This document shows, piece after piece, positions 1-7,138 of a stretch of DNA of 64,000 bases. This DNA comes from Vulcanimicrobiota bacterium. Lineage in GTDB: Bacteria; Vulcanimicrobiota; Vulcanimicrobiia; Vulcanimicrobiales; Vulcanimicrobiaceae. The notes under the pieces were generated by a model, which had not been told where the DNA came from, searched no databases, and was given only the letters and a program-made list of their open reading frames with translations. Within the stretch, counting starts at the first letter, position 1, and the number at the start of each line of letters is the position of its first letter. Location: positions 280,053-344,052 of the forward strand of contig JAAXCW010000002.1 of assembly GCA_013036095.1 (NCBI GenBank). The letters are read 5' to 3'. A program made the position numbers and the translations under genes.

Positions 1-511
1 AGTCTTGCGCGTAAACGGCGAACCGGTAGCCGGCAGTGGTCGGCTCCGCCGGCTGCAGATGCGTAAACGCCATGCACACCACGCCGGAGTTCTCGCGAAT
101 GCGCGTGGCAAATGCGCGCAACAGATCCCCCAGTGACGCGCCGATCATCGCTACCGCGCGCCGCAGCCGGTACGTCTCGACGGTATCTTCGATATCCATC
201 GAGGTCGAGCCGAGATGCAGCTTTCCGCCGCCGGTTTTTGCCTGCGAAGCAAAGACGCGGATCTCCGCCATCAGGTCGTGATGAATCTCGCTTTCAATCT
301 TTAACGCCGCATCGACGTCGACGTCGTCCACGTGCGCGCGAATATCCGCGACTTCCTCAGCGGTCACCAATCCGTACTGCGATTGGGCTTCGGCCAACGC
401 TAGCCAAACCTGACGCCACAGCCTGCGCCGTTCGTGTTCAGAAAAAAGCGCGCGCAGCTCGGCGCGCCCGTATCTCCAAGAGAACGGGGACGCGTAAGAA
501 TCGTAGGTCAT
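1..511 (-). CDS. purB: Adenylosuccinate lyase, N-terminal part (runs off window)
   Basis: The leftward frame starts with ATG at 511 and stays open to the window edge, giving about 170 residues. It begins with an S-P-F-S-W-R-Y-G segment and a W-R-Q-V-W-L-A-L-A-E-A-Q helix, as in adenylosuccinate lyases. It continues with H-H-D-L-M-A-E and a G-S-T-S-M-D-I-E-D segment, matching the family's substrate-binding regions. The enzyme acts twice in purine synthesis (SAICAR to AICAR, and adenylosuccinate to AMP). The start codon overlaps the holA stop in an ATGA arrangement, so the two genes are probably translationally coupled. The C-terminal half, with the signature loop, lies outside the window. Confidence 0.85.
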   Translation of the reverse strand, partial: MTYDSYASPFSWRYGRAELRALFSEHERRRLWRQVWLALAEAQSQYGLVTAEEVADIRAHVDDVDVDAALKIESEIHHDLMAEIRVFASQAKTGGGKLHLGSTSMDIEDTVETYRLRRAVAMIGASLGDLLRAFATRIRENSGVVCMAFTHLQPAEPTTAGYRFAVYAQD

Positions 512-1491
512 GCGGTGCTGGAACGTTTCGCGCCCAGGCCGGCCAGTTCCGCGGTCAAGAGTTCGACCGCCAGCTCGGGGTCGTCGATCCGGCCCGTGAC
601 GATGGCGTCGAACGCGCCGATCGCGCGCTCGAACGCGCGCCGCGCGCGTTGCTCGCCGACGCGGGCCGCGATCGGTCCGAGCGCCCGCGAGCGCCACGCG
701 GAGCGGCCCGTCAGCTGACCGCCGCGTGCGAGTTCCCAGAGCAGCCCGCATTCGGTGGCCGCCGCATAGACGAGCGGAACGCCCGCCGCGCGATCGCTGG
801 AAAACATTTCGTGCGCGATCGCCAGCGCTTCGGCGACGCGTCCTTCGACGAGCGCACCCGCGTACTTGTACGCTTTGGGATCTTCAATAGAGAGCGTTTC
901 TTGCTCGAGATCCGCAAACGTGATCTTCTTTCCGGCAAGAGCCAGCTTTTGCAGATCATTGCGAATCGCTGCAAGATCCGCGCTGCTGCCGGCGAGCGCT
1001 CCAATGACGCGCGGCTCGGCCGTCGCTTTGAGTTCCGCGAGCGTTTCTTCAACGAAGCGTTTGCGCACGTCGTCGTTCGCGGTTGTGTCGACACGCACCG
1101 CACTGCGTCCGGCCATCGCGCCGAAGGGCTCGGGGCGCTGCGCGCGCGGCGAAAGCAAATCGCAGATGACCAGCGTGTTCCCCTCCGGCACGCCTTCGGC
1201 GACACTCCAAATGTCGCGCCGTATCGCGGTCTTGAGCGTTTGCGCATCGGTTATCACGATAAGCCGTGACGTGGCCAAAAATGGCATCGCCTGCACCGCT
1301 TCACGCAGCCTGCTCGTGTCGTCGAGATCGCTTGCGGGAAAGCGGTCGAGATTCAGGTCGCGCGTTTCGTCGGGAAGGACGCGATCGATCACGATGTCCA
1401 GTGCGCGCTCCGCGAGTACGCGCTCGGTGCCCTCGATGATTGCGAGCTTGCCGATCGCGGGCTGCTTATCGACGAAATCGTAAAACTTCAC
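508..1491 (-). CDS. holA: DNA polymerase III delta subunit
   Basis: A protein of about 327 residues with the HolA layout: an N-terminal segment reading K-L-A-I-I-E-G-T-E, a middle part with L-V-I-C-D and V-R-V-D-T, then an alpha-helical region with the N-D-L-Q-K-L-A-L-A segment and a C-terminal collar-like domain. HolA opens the sliding clamp as part of the clamp loader. Motif match is moderate because the family is divergent. I prefer the GTG at 1491 because it puts the first beta strand at the usual distance. A TTG at 1533 would add 14 unlikely residues and nearly reach the divergent glycosyltransferase gene. It overlaps purB by four bases. Confidence 0.75.
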   Translation of the reverse strand: MKFYDFVDKQPAIGKLAIIEGTERVLAERALDIVIDRVLPDETRDLNLDRFPASDLDDTSRLREAVQAMPFLATSRLIVITDAQTLKTAIRRDIWSVAEGVPEGNTLVICDLLSPRAQRPEPFGAMAGRSAVRVDTTANDDVRKRFVEETLAELKATAEPRVIGALAGSSADLAAIRNDLQKLALAGKKITFADLEQETLSIEDPKAYKYAGALVEGRVAEALAIAHEMFSSDRAAGVPLVYAAATECGLLWELARGGQLTGRSAWRSRALGPIAARVGEQRARRAFERAIGAFDAIVTGRIDDPELAVELLTAELAGLGAKRSSTA

Positions 1492-1548
1492 GCCCGGCGG
1501 TCTTCGGCAGGCCGTAAAGACGCGCCTCGCCAACCCCGCGCCAACACG

Positions 1549-2964
1549 ATGATTCGATTGCCTCGCGCGGCGCTACTGATCGTTGCGGGAATGGCAGCCT
1601 TCCGCATTGCCGTGGCGTCGCATATTCCGCTCACCGAAGACGAATCGTACTATTGGGCGTGGAGCCGCCACCTGGCGCTTGGATACGTCGATCATCCTCC
1701 GATGGTGGCCTGGCTCATTGCGCTGACCGCGCCGTTCGGATCGAGCGAGCTGGCCATCCGTTTGCCCTTCATCGCGTGCGAAGCGTTCGCGGCAATCGCG
1801 CTGGGCTATACGGCGATAGTGCTGACGGGTAACGCGCGCGCGGGCGCCGCGGCCGCCGTCATTTTCGCGCTCATCCCGCAAACGCGCATGATTATCGGTG
1901 AGGCTCTGCCCGACGGTCCATATCTCTTGTTCTGGTCGCTCTCGCTGCTTTTCGCTGCGCGCGCCGCGTCGCGTATGCGGACGGCGGACATGATTCTCTT
2001 AGGAATATCTCTTGCCGGAGCACTGCTCTCGCGCGCTTTTGGTTTCTCGCTCCTGACCGGAGTGCTCATCTTCTCTCTTCTGCCTGCCCAGGGGCGCATG
2101 TGGAGGCAAGGTTTTTGGATCGCGCCCGTCATTGCAGTCGTTCTCTATATGCCGTTCGTGTATTGGAATGCGACGCACGGCTGGGTAAATTTCAGCTTCA
2201 CGATCTATCGCGAAGCCTACGAAAACTTCAGCGCGGCGCACCTTCTGGTGCTTTCCACGTTCCGCTTCGCGCTCGAAGCGGCAGCCTTTCTGATCGCTAC
2301 CTACCTTTTGACGGTCCGCCGCCGCTACGATTTGTTGGCGTGCACGGCATTGCCGTTACCGCTGCTGTTAATCGTGCTCTCGTTTTTCGAAGGCGTCGAA
2401 TCGTATTGGCTCTTGGGGCCGTTCGCATCGCTTTGCGTCGCGCTCGGCATCGCCTACGCGAACTTCCCGCTGCTCTGGAAGCGGCTCGCCGCAGCGGTCT
2501 GGATTGTTCCGGCGGCTTATGCGATGTTCGTCGTAACGCTGCTGTCTTTGCCGCAGCCCGTTCAAGCGTCCCTATTGCGCGCGTCGAACGAGAAGCCCAA
2601 GAGTTTGTTTTACTCGGCAGTTTACGCCTACGCTCCGCTGGCGCGCGACGTTCGGGGTCTGCTAAAAAACGGCAACGCGATCGTCATGACCGATAAATTC
2701 GAAATCGCATCGGAGCTGCTCTATCAAGGCAACATCGAATCGACGGTCGTTTCGGGCATCGGTCGCAAGCAGTGGGCGATGTGGCAGCGAGGCTCCGGTC
2801 CGGCCCGCTACTTGGTGGTATTGAACGAGCCGCCCGGCCGCGATCCCGCCGTCATGCGGTCCGTTGCAAAAGAGTGTTCGGCCATTCATGACGGTCCGAC
2901 ATTGCGTTACGCGTTTGCCGGGCCGCCGGTCACAATGTTCTATACGAAATGGTGCGATCGCTAA
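1549..2964 (+). CDS. GT39/ArnT-like membrane glycosyltransferase
   Basis: A 471-residue polytopic protein with about ten hydrophobic segments. Just after the first membrane segment is T-E-D-E-S-Y-Y-W-A-W, then Y-V-D-H-P-P-M-V-A-W. These match the dolichyl-phosphate-mannose mannosyltransferase/ArnT family (PMT_2), where the early acidic residues form the active site. Such enzymes use polyprenyl-phosphate sugars at the outer face of the inner membrane to modify lipids or proteins. The C-terminal 120 residues form a small soluble domain. The gene is divergent from holA with a very short spacer. The acceptor and donor cannot be told from sequence. Confidence 0.8.
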   Translation: MIRLPRAALLIVAGMAAFRIAVASHIPLTEDESYYWAWSRHLALGYVDHPPMVAWLIALTAPFGSSELAIRLPFIACEAFAAIALGYTAIVLTGNARAGAAAAVIFALIPQTRMIIGEALPDGPYLLFWSLSLLFAARAASRMRTADMILLGISLAGALLSRAFGFSLLTGVLIFSLLPAQGRMWRQGFWIAPVIAVVLYMPFVYWNATHGWVNFSFTIYREAYENFSAAHLLVLSTFRFALEAAAFLIATYLLTVRRRYDLLACTALPLPLLLIVLSFFEGVESYWLLGPFASLCVALGIAYANFPLLWKRLAAAVWIVPAAYAMFVVTLLSLPQPVQASLLRASNEKPKSLFYSAVYAYAPLARDVRGLLKNGNAIVMTDKFEIASELLYQGNIESTVVSGIGRKQWAMWQRGSGPARYLVVLNEPPGRDPAVMRSVAKECSAIHDGPTLRYAFAGPPVTMFYTKWCDR

Positions 2965-2980
2965 GGAGTATCGCCAGTAA

Positions 2981-3029
2981 TGTCATCCTGAGTAGAGTTC
3001 GCATAGCGAACTCGTAGTCGAAGGACGCG
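2981..3029. repeat. Dispersed intergenic repeat, type A copy 1
   Basis: The stretch reads TGTCATCCTGAG, then an AGAGTTCGC/GCGAACTC inverted pair around a short loop, then GTCGAAGGACG. The same layout recurs at 26119-26168 with only a few base changes, and the TGTCATCCTGAG head also occurs at 18867 and 16745. It lies between two genes transcribed toward each other, so it may serve as a stem-loop 3' end, but no T-run follows. Confidence 0.75.
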
Positions 3030-3031
3030 TG

Positions 3032-3400
3032 CTACGATGGCAGGTCGGCGCACGCAAGAAAACGTGAATGACGCGGATCGCGCAGATCCAGCAGCAACAG
3101 ATGACCAGATCGCGGCATCGAGAAGGCGGTATTCGCTCTTAGTCCGCCGTCGAGAACCCAATCCTTTGGCGAGATGACGATAAGGCCCGCGCCAAGCGCC
3201 GATGCGGAACACGTGCCGCCCGAAAGAATCATCTCGTATCGCCTGTCGTGAAATTTGGGAAAATGAGCCGTAAGCTTCCCATTCTCCAGAATCACGCCAC
3301 CGAAAGACGCAAATCTTAGGTACGATTTCGCAGTTGTGCCCGTAACCCTCGGCGCCTTGACAAACGCGGCCAAAACAAACGCGGCCAAGCAGCATAACAA
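3032..3400 (-). CDS. Small exported protein of unknown function
   Basis: A 122-residue frame with a hydrophobic N-terminus (L-C-C-L-A-A-F-V-L-A-A-F-V) that looks like a signal peptide. The body contains Y-E-M-I-L-S-G-G-T-C-S-A-S-A-L-G-A-G and I-S-P-K-D-W-V-L-D-G-G. That pattern resembles small ClpP/SppA-like proteins in which a G-x-C-x-S-A motif precedes an I-x-P-x-A segment, but the catalytic groups are not convincing, so the function is left open. The best start is a TTG at 3400, inside the U-tract of the preceding terminator hairpin; a GAGG within that hairpin is the only possible ribosome site. It could instead be a remnant gene. Confidence 0.5.
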   Translation of the reverse strand: MLCCLAAFVLAAFVKAPRVTGTTAKSYLRFASFGGVILENGKLTAHFPKFHDRRYEMILSGGTCSASALGAGLIVISPKDWVLDGGLRANTAFSMPRSGHLLLLDLRDPRHSRFLACADLPS

Positions 3401-3430
3401 AAGGCGAAGCGCCTCGTTGGAGGCGCTTCG
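3396..3430 (-). terminator. Rho-independent terminator with antiterminator partner
   Basis: An 11-bp perfect stem (CGAAGCGCCTC / GAGGCGCTTCG) with a CAAC loop is followed by CCTTTTGTT on the minus strand. It ends the leftward transcript that passes through mtnA and the tRNA-like element. The 5' strand of this stem can pair instead with the start of the tRNA-like element (GGCGCTTC at 3572-3565), so terminator and antiterminator would be mutually exclusive. Confidence 0.75.
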
Positions 3431-3574
3431 TTCGATGGTCTGCCGGGTTTGAGCCACTGCTGCCACTTTACCATACCATCGCTCACCGCTCAAGGCGGTC
3501 GCTGGAGCGCGCGGGGATCGAACCCGCAGCACCAAAGTGGCTGAAACCCGGCGTCGACACCATCGAAGCGCCCC
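3419..3574. repeat. Long imperfect inverted repeat
   Basis: Two arms of about 50 nt, 3419-3463 and 3526-3574, are complementary in order over five blocks: 8 bp (3422-3429 with 3565-3572), 6 bp (3434-3439 with 3559-3564), 9 bp (3442-3450 with 3544-3552), 6 bp (3452-3457 with 3537-3542) and 6 bp (3458-3463 with 3526-3531). The spacer of about 60 nt holds the T-arm-like part of the tRNA-like element. Confidence 0.8.
3503..3574 (-). ncRNA. tRNA-like element, possibly regulatory
   Basis: On the minus strand this 72-nt stretch has a perfect 7-bp acceptor stem (GGGGCGC with GCGCTCC), an unpaired A after it, and a perfect T-arm (GCGGG-TTCGATC-CCCGC). The middle does not make normal D and anticodon arms. 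It can form a GGTG/CGCC hairpin and a hairpin with only a TTTG loop. The segment GGTGTCGACG is reminiscent of the D-analogue of tmRNA, but no tag reading frame is present. It sits 20 nt after the mtnA stop and before a terminator. It could be a decayed tRNA, a minimal tRNA-like domain or one state of a regulatory RNA. Confidence 0.5.
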
Positions 3575-3593
3575 AGCGTGATACATTCAGGCG

Positions 3594-4649
3594 CTAGCCG
3601 CTCGATAACAAGGCGCTCATATTCGGACGGAGCTGCAAATCGGGAACCGACTCGCCGTAAGGCGGTCGCAGTACACCGTATTCCGTTACGAACGCTGTGA
3701 TGAGATGATTTGGCGTAACGTCGAACGCCGGGTTGTACGCGTCGGCGCACGGAAGCGCGGTACGCGTTTCACCGAAGCCCCCAACCTCGTCCGCCGATCG
3801 TTCCTCGATGGGAATATCGCGGCCGGTAGCGAGATCGAAATCGAACGTCGAACGCGGCGCCGCGACGTAAAACGGAATACGATGATGCGCCGCGAGGATT
3901 GCTAAACCATACGTGCCGATCTTGTTCGCCGTGTCGCCATTGCGCGCGATCCGGTCGGCGCCGACGATGACGAGATCGATTTCCTTGCGCTGCATGGAAA
4001 TCGCCGCCGCCGAATCGACGACGAGCGTTGCATCCACGCCCTCTTGCGCAAGCTCGTAATACGTCAGTCGCGCGCCTTGCAAGAGCGGGCGCGTCTCTCC
4101 CACAAAAACGCGCGGGCGCTTTCCGGCGCGCGCTGCAAAAAAAATCGCTCCGAGCGCCGTACCCCCGCCGGCGGTCGCTAGCGAGCCGGTGTGGCAGTGC
4201 GTGTAGATCGTCGCGTCGCGTCCGATGAGTTCGGCCGCCGCCTCGGCAATGCGGCGGTCGGTTTCACGCTGCTCGGCGTGGATCGCCTGCGCTTCGGCAA
4301 GCATATCGTTCGCGCTCAGGACCCGCTCGATCGCCCAGCGCAAGTTCACGGCCGTCGGACGCGCCTCGCGTACCCGCGCGACGGCGGCTCGGAATGTCGC
4401 CTCGTCGGTAATCTGCGAACGCAAAAGAGCGACGCCGTAGGCCCCGAAGACGCCGATGCACGGCGCCCCGCGCACCGCCAGCGTTCTTATCGCGTCTTCG
4501 AGTTCTTCGGGGGAAACGGCCCGTCGGACGATCGTCTCGTGCGGCAGCGAACGCTGATCGACATATTCGACCGCGTCGCCGGCCCAGCGAACGGCTTCCG
4601 GTGTCTGGACCGTTAGACGGACGCCGCCGGCGCGTGCGCGGTATAGCAC
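3594..4649 (-). CDS. mtnA: S-methyl-5-thioribose-1-phosphate isomerase
   Basis: This 351-residue protein converts methylthioribose-1-phosphate to methylthioribulose-1-phosphate in methionine salvage. It shows the family order: Y-V-D-Q-R-S-L-P-H-E near the start, R-G-A-P-C-I-G-V-F-G-A-Y-G, the active-site T-H-C-H-T-G-S-L-A-T, G-T-A-L-G, and the V-G-A-D-R-I-A-R-N-G-D-T-A-N-K-I-G-T-Y segment carrying the catalytic Asp. No ATG, GTG or TTG lies between the upstream zinc-ribbon stop and the first conserved strand, so I chose the GTG at 4649, which overlaps that gene by 37 nt. No other methionine-salvage gene is in the window. Confidence 0.88.
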   Translation of the reverse strand: MLYRARAGGVRLTVQTPEAVRWAGDAVEYVDQRSLPHETIVRRAVSPEELEDAIRTLAVRGAPCIGVFGAYGVALLRSQITDEATFRAAVARVREARPTAVNLRWAIERVLSANDMLAEAQAIHAEQRETDRRIAEAAAELIGRDATIYTHCHTGSLATAGGGTALGAIFFAARAGKRPRVFVGETRPLLQGARLTYYELAQEGVDATLVVDSAAAISMQRKEIDLVIVGADRIARNGDTANKIGTYGLAILAAHHRIPFYVAAPRSTFDFDLATGRDIPIEERSADEVGGFGETRTALPCADAYNPAFDVTPNHLITAFVTEYGVLRPPYGESVPDLQLRPNMSALLSSG

Positions 4650-4903
4650 GTGCGGCAGTAGACCGGCCGATCGCCGCGGGGTTTGAACGGCACCGTTGTG
4701 TTGGTCCCGCATTGCGCGCAGACCGCCTCGAAACTCGGGCGGTTTCCGGCGCCGCCCGCTCCGGGGGCTTTGCGGGATTGACGGCACTCGCGGCAGCGCT
4801 GGGGTTCGTTTTGAAACCCTTTTTCGGCGTAGAATTGCTGGTCACGAGCCGAGAAAACAAAATCCCGACCGCAGTCTTTACAGGTGATGTTTTTGTCTTC
4901 CAA
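4613..4903 (-). CDS. Double zinc-ribbon protein (zf-trcl type)
   Basis: A 96-residue protein with two zinc-binding units. The first has C-K-D-C-G-R-D-F-V-F, then C-R-E-C-R; the second has C-A-Q-C-G with T-T-V-P-F-K-P and R-P-V-Y-C-R-T-C-Y. This is the layout of the small 'zinc-ribbon' family found across soil bacteria and Chloroflexi, often linked with CxxC zinc proteins of unknown task. The start is a TTG at 4903 with a good GGAGG seven bases upstream. It lies in one leftward unit with ribBA-ribH before it and mtnA overlapping after it. A role in nucleic-acid binding is only inferred. Confidence 0.8.
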   Translation of the reverse strand: MEDKNITCKDCGRDFVFSARDQQFYAEKGFQNEPQRCRECRQSRKAPGAGGAGNRPSFEAVCAQCGTNTTVPFKPRGDRPVYCRTCYTAHAPAASV

Positions 4904-4945
4904 GGGACGGCCTCCGACGAAGTAGCAGGGGCTTGGTATCCGCCC

Positions 4946-5407
4946 TTAGCGCGCGGGAACCCTTGTGTCCGAGGGGATACGCAACAGCGTTGCCGCGGCG
5001 ATTGCGGCGTGGTAGCCTTTGTCGCCGCGCTTGGGATCCGCACGGAACTCCGCCTGCTCAAGCGTGTCGGTCGTCAGCACGCCGAAGCCGATCGGCACGC
5101 CGGTCGCGAGCTGCACGTCCATGATGCCGCGCGCCGCTTCGCCCGCCACGTAATCGAAATGGGCGGTCTCCCCCCGCACCACCGCGCCGAGCGCGACAAT
5201 CGCATCGGCTTGGCCCCCGGAAATTGCGCGGCTGGCCGCCAGCGGCAATTCGAAACATCCCGGTACCGCGTACGCGCGAATATGTTCTTCGCGCACATTG
5301 CAAGCATGCAGTGCGCGGCGCGCGCCCGCCTCAAGCCACTCGGCGATCTGCGGATAGAAGCGCGCAGTAATGATGACGAACCGCTTCCCCTTACAGTCAG
5401 GCGCCAT
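4946..5407 (-). CDS. ribH: 6,7-dimethyl-8-ribityllumazine synthase
   Basis: A 153-residue protein of normal length for the lumazine synthase family, which joins 5-amino-6-ribitylaminouracil with dihydroxybutanone phosphate, the penultimate step of riboflavin synthesis. Visible motifs are V-P-G-C-F-E-L-P-L-A, G-A-V-V-R-G-E-T-A-H-F-D-Y-V with the catalytic His, and G-V-L-T-T-D-T near the C-terminus. It starts with ATG 11 bases inside the end of ribBA, which supplies one of its substrates, so the two are almost certainly cotranscribed and coupled. Confidence 0.95.
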   Translation of the reverse strand: MAPDCKGKRFVIITARFYPQIAEWLEAGARRALHACNVREEHIRAYAVPGCFELPLAASRAISGGQADAIVALGAVVRGETAHFDYVAGEAARGIMDVQLATGVPIGFGVLTTDTLEQAEFRADPKRGDKGYHAAIAAATLLRIPSDTRVPAR

Positions 5408-6797
5408 CCAACATGTGCCCCATCTTGTTGCGCTTCGTCTGCATGTAGCGCGTGTTAAACTGCGTGTGCTCCGTCTGCAGCGGAACGCGGTCGACGATTT
5501 TCAGGCCGTAGCCCTCCAGTCCGAAGATCTTGCGCGGGTTGTTGGTGATGATGCGCATCTCTTTCACGCCGAGGTCGGCTAAGATCTGCGAGCCGATCCC
5601 GTAGTCGCGCTTATCGACCGGCAGCCCGAGCGCGATGTTGGCCTCGACCGTGTCTGCGCCTTGATCTTGCAGCTCGTACGCGCGCAGTTTGTTAGCAAGC
5701 CCGATGCCGCGTCCTTCCTGACGCAGGTACAAGAAGACGCCGCGACCTTGCTCGGCGATGATGCGCATCGCCGCATCGCGCTGCTCGGCGCAGTCGCAGC
5801 GGATCGAATGCAGGGCGTCGCCGGTCAAACATTCGGAATGAACGCGGACCGGAATATTTTTCCCGTCGCCGATGTCACCCATGACCAACGCTACGTGCGT
5901 GTTCTTGTCGACGCTGTTTTCGTAGGCGTAACCCGTCCATTTGCCAAGCGGCGTCGGCAGCGTGAATTCGGCGATACGGTGCAACAGTTTTTCGGTCCGC
6001 CACCGGTAGGCAATCAAATCTTTGACCGTGATGAGTTTTAAGTCGTGCTTCTTGGCAAAGGCAATCAGCCCGTCGAGACGCTCCATCTTGCCGTCATCGG
6101 CCATGATCTCACAGATGACGCCGGCCGGATACAAGCCCGCCAAACGCGCGAGGTCGACGGCAGCCTCGGTTTGTCCGGCGCGCACCAGCACGCCGCCGTC
6201 GCGTGCGCGCAAGGGAAATGAATGACCCGGACGCAGCAGATCCGACGGCTTGGTCGCCGGATCGAGTAGCGCCGCGATCGTCGCCGAGCGATCGTGCGCC
6301 GAAATTCCCGTGGTGGTGCGCCCGCGGGCTTCGACTGAAACCGTAAACGCCGTTTCGTGCAGCGCGCTATTTTCGGAAACCATCTGCGGCAAATGCAGCT
6401 CGTCCAAACGCCTGCCGATCAGCGGCACGCAGATCAGGCCGCCTGCGTGTTTGCGCATGAAGTTGATCGCCTCGGGGGTCACCATCTGCGCGGCCATGAC
6501 CAGGTCGCCCTCGTTCTCACGATCCTCATCGTCGAGCACGATGACCATCTTGCCGGCGCGGATATCGCGGATAGCGCCTTCGATGGAATCGAAGGGCGAG
6601 GACTCTTCGAGCGTGCCGTTCAGCTCCGGCAGCACCTGGGTGAGCTTCTGCAGCGAGCGGTAGGACGGCTCGCGCTGACCCGACTTCAGATAAGAGATAG
6701 CGGACTCGGTCAAACCGCTGCGGTCGGCTAATTCTACGGCATTCAGGCCCGCGGCCGCCATGGCCGCGTTCAGTTCATCTGCAAAGGGGGTCACCAA
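5397..6797 (-). CDS. ribBA: HTH-RibBA: XRE-type domain fused to DHBP synthase and GTP cyclohydrolase II
   Basis: A 466-residue three-part protein. Residues 1-60 form an XRE-type helix-turn-helix (E-L-A-D-R-S-G-L-T-E-S-A-I-S-Y-L-K-S-G). Residues about 68-265 are 3,4-dihydroxy-2-butanone-4-phosphate synthase with the acidic D-D-E-D-R-E-N-E-G-D-L loop. The rest is GTP cyclohydrolase II with zinc cysteines (S-E-C-L-T-G-D ... R-C-D-C), Y-L-R-Q-E-G-R-G-I-G-L and R-I-I-T-N-N-P. The two enzyme halves make both riboflavin precursors. The helix-turn-helix is not part of the usual enzyme and suggests autoregulation. The start is TTG at 6797 or GTG at 6794. Confidence 0.93.
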   Translation of the reverse strand: MVTPFADELNAAMAAAGLNAVELADRSGLTESAISYLKSGQREPSYRSLQKLTQVLPELNGTLEESSPFDSIEGAIRDIRAGKMVIVLDDEDRENEGDLVMAAQMVTPEAINFMRKHAGGLICVPLIGRRLDELHLPQMVSENSALHETAFTVSVEARGRTTTGISAHDRSATIAALLDPATKPSDLLRPGHSFPLRARDGGVLVRAGQTEAAVDLARLAGLYPAGVICEIMADDGKMERLDGLIAFAKKHDLKLITVKDLIAYRWRTEKLLHRIAEFTLPTPLGKWTGYAYENSVDKNTHVALVMGDIGDGKNIPVRVHSECLTGDALHSIRCDCAEQRDAAMRIIAEQGRGVFLYLRQEGRGIGLANKLRAYELQDQGADTVEANIALGLPVDKRDYGIGSQILADLGVKEMRIITNNPRKIFGLEGYGLKIVDRVPLQTEHTQFNTRYMQTKRNKMGHMLDGA

Positions 6798-6800
6798 CCC

Positions 6801-6832
6801 AGCCTACGGGCCAGACTTAACAGTTGTCAAGT
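6801..6832 (-). promoter_or_regulatory. ribBA promoter with palindromic operator candidate
   Basis: An 18-base near-palindrome, ACTTAACAGTTGTCAAGT (6815-6832), has 7 of 8 half-site bases matching. On the minus strand its centre supplies TTGACA (6829-6824), a perfect -35 hexamer; TAGGCT (6805-6800) is a weak -10 at a fitting distance. Transcription would start at or next to the TTG/GTG start codon, so the message may be leaderless. A protein bound to the palindrome would block the -35 box. No FMN riboswitch core was seen here. Confidence 0.5.
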
Positions 6833-6965
6833 TCAGGCCCTCCACCACCCGGTTTACGTCCTGAGAACGGGGGCTTAGCCCAGCCGGGGATCGGCCCGGG
6901 ACCATGGGCCGGAAGACCTATAGCCGCTTGGTTTTGTGCCGATAGTAAGTTCGGGGGTTATTGGT

Positions 6966-7136
6966 GTGGAGCAACGCAGTAATCACGTAGCGGTCATCTT
7001 TTTCGCTCTTGGAGTGCTCATTGGCGCCCTGAGCGTGCTGTTCGTCGCCCGCAATAACGCGGTTGCCCACGAGCAACTCGTGAGCAACCGCTGCAGTGCG
7101 CAGGCCTGTCAGACCGGCGCCTTACCGTTTTGGTAA
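6966..7136 (+). CDS. Small single-pass membrane protein
   Basis: A 56-residue frame with one strong hydrophobic segment (residues about 8-29, rich in F, L, G and V), then a polar tail containing C-S-A-Q-A-C. I chose the GTG at 6966 because a GGGGG run lies about seven bases upstream; a GTG at 6936 would add ten residues. It is divergent from ribBA with a GC-rich hairpin-forming leader (6862-6912) between them. I do not recognise a family. The tail with two cysteines would face the periplasm if the N-terminus is inside. Confidence 0.5.
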   Translation: MEQRSNHVAVIFFALGVLIGALSVLFVARNNAVAHEQLVSNRCSAQACQTGALPFW

Positions 7137-7138
7137 CG

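Noticed and set aside
112..1269. Long plus-strand open frame opposite purB and holA
   Set aside because: Arg-rich, low-complexity composition and no domain; it mirrors the real minus-strand genes in high-GC DNA.
3503..3574. Functional tRNA or tmRNA gene
   Set aside because: Acceptor and T-arm are perfect, but no standard D arm or 7-base anticodon loop can be drawn, and no tag reading frame or stop exists as needed for tmRNA. Kept only as a tRNA-like element.
6798..6965. FMN riboswitch before ribBA
   Set aside because: The conserved RFN core segments are not present; the leader has only GC-rich hairpins and the palindrome.
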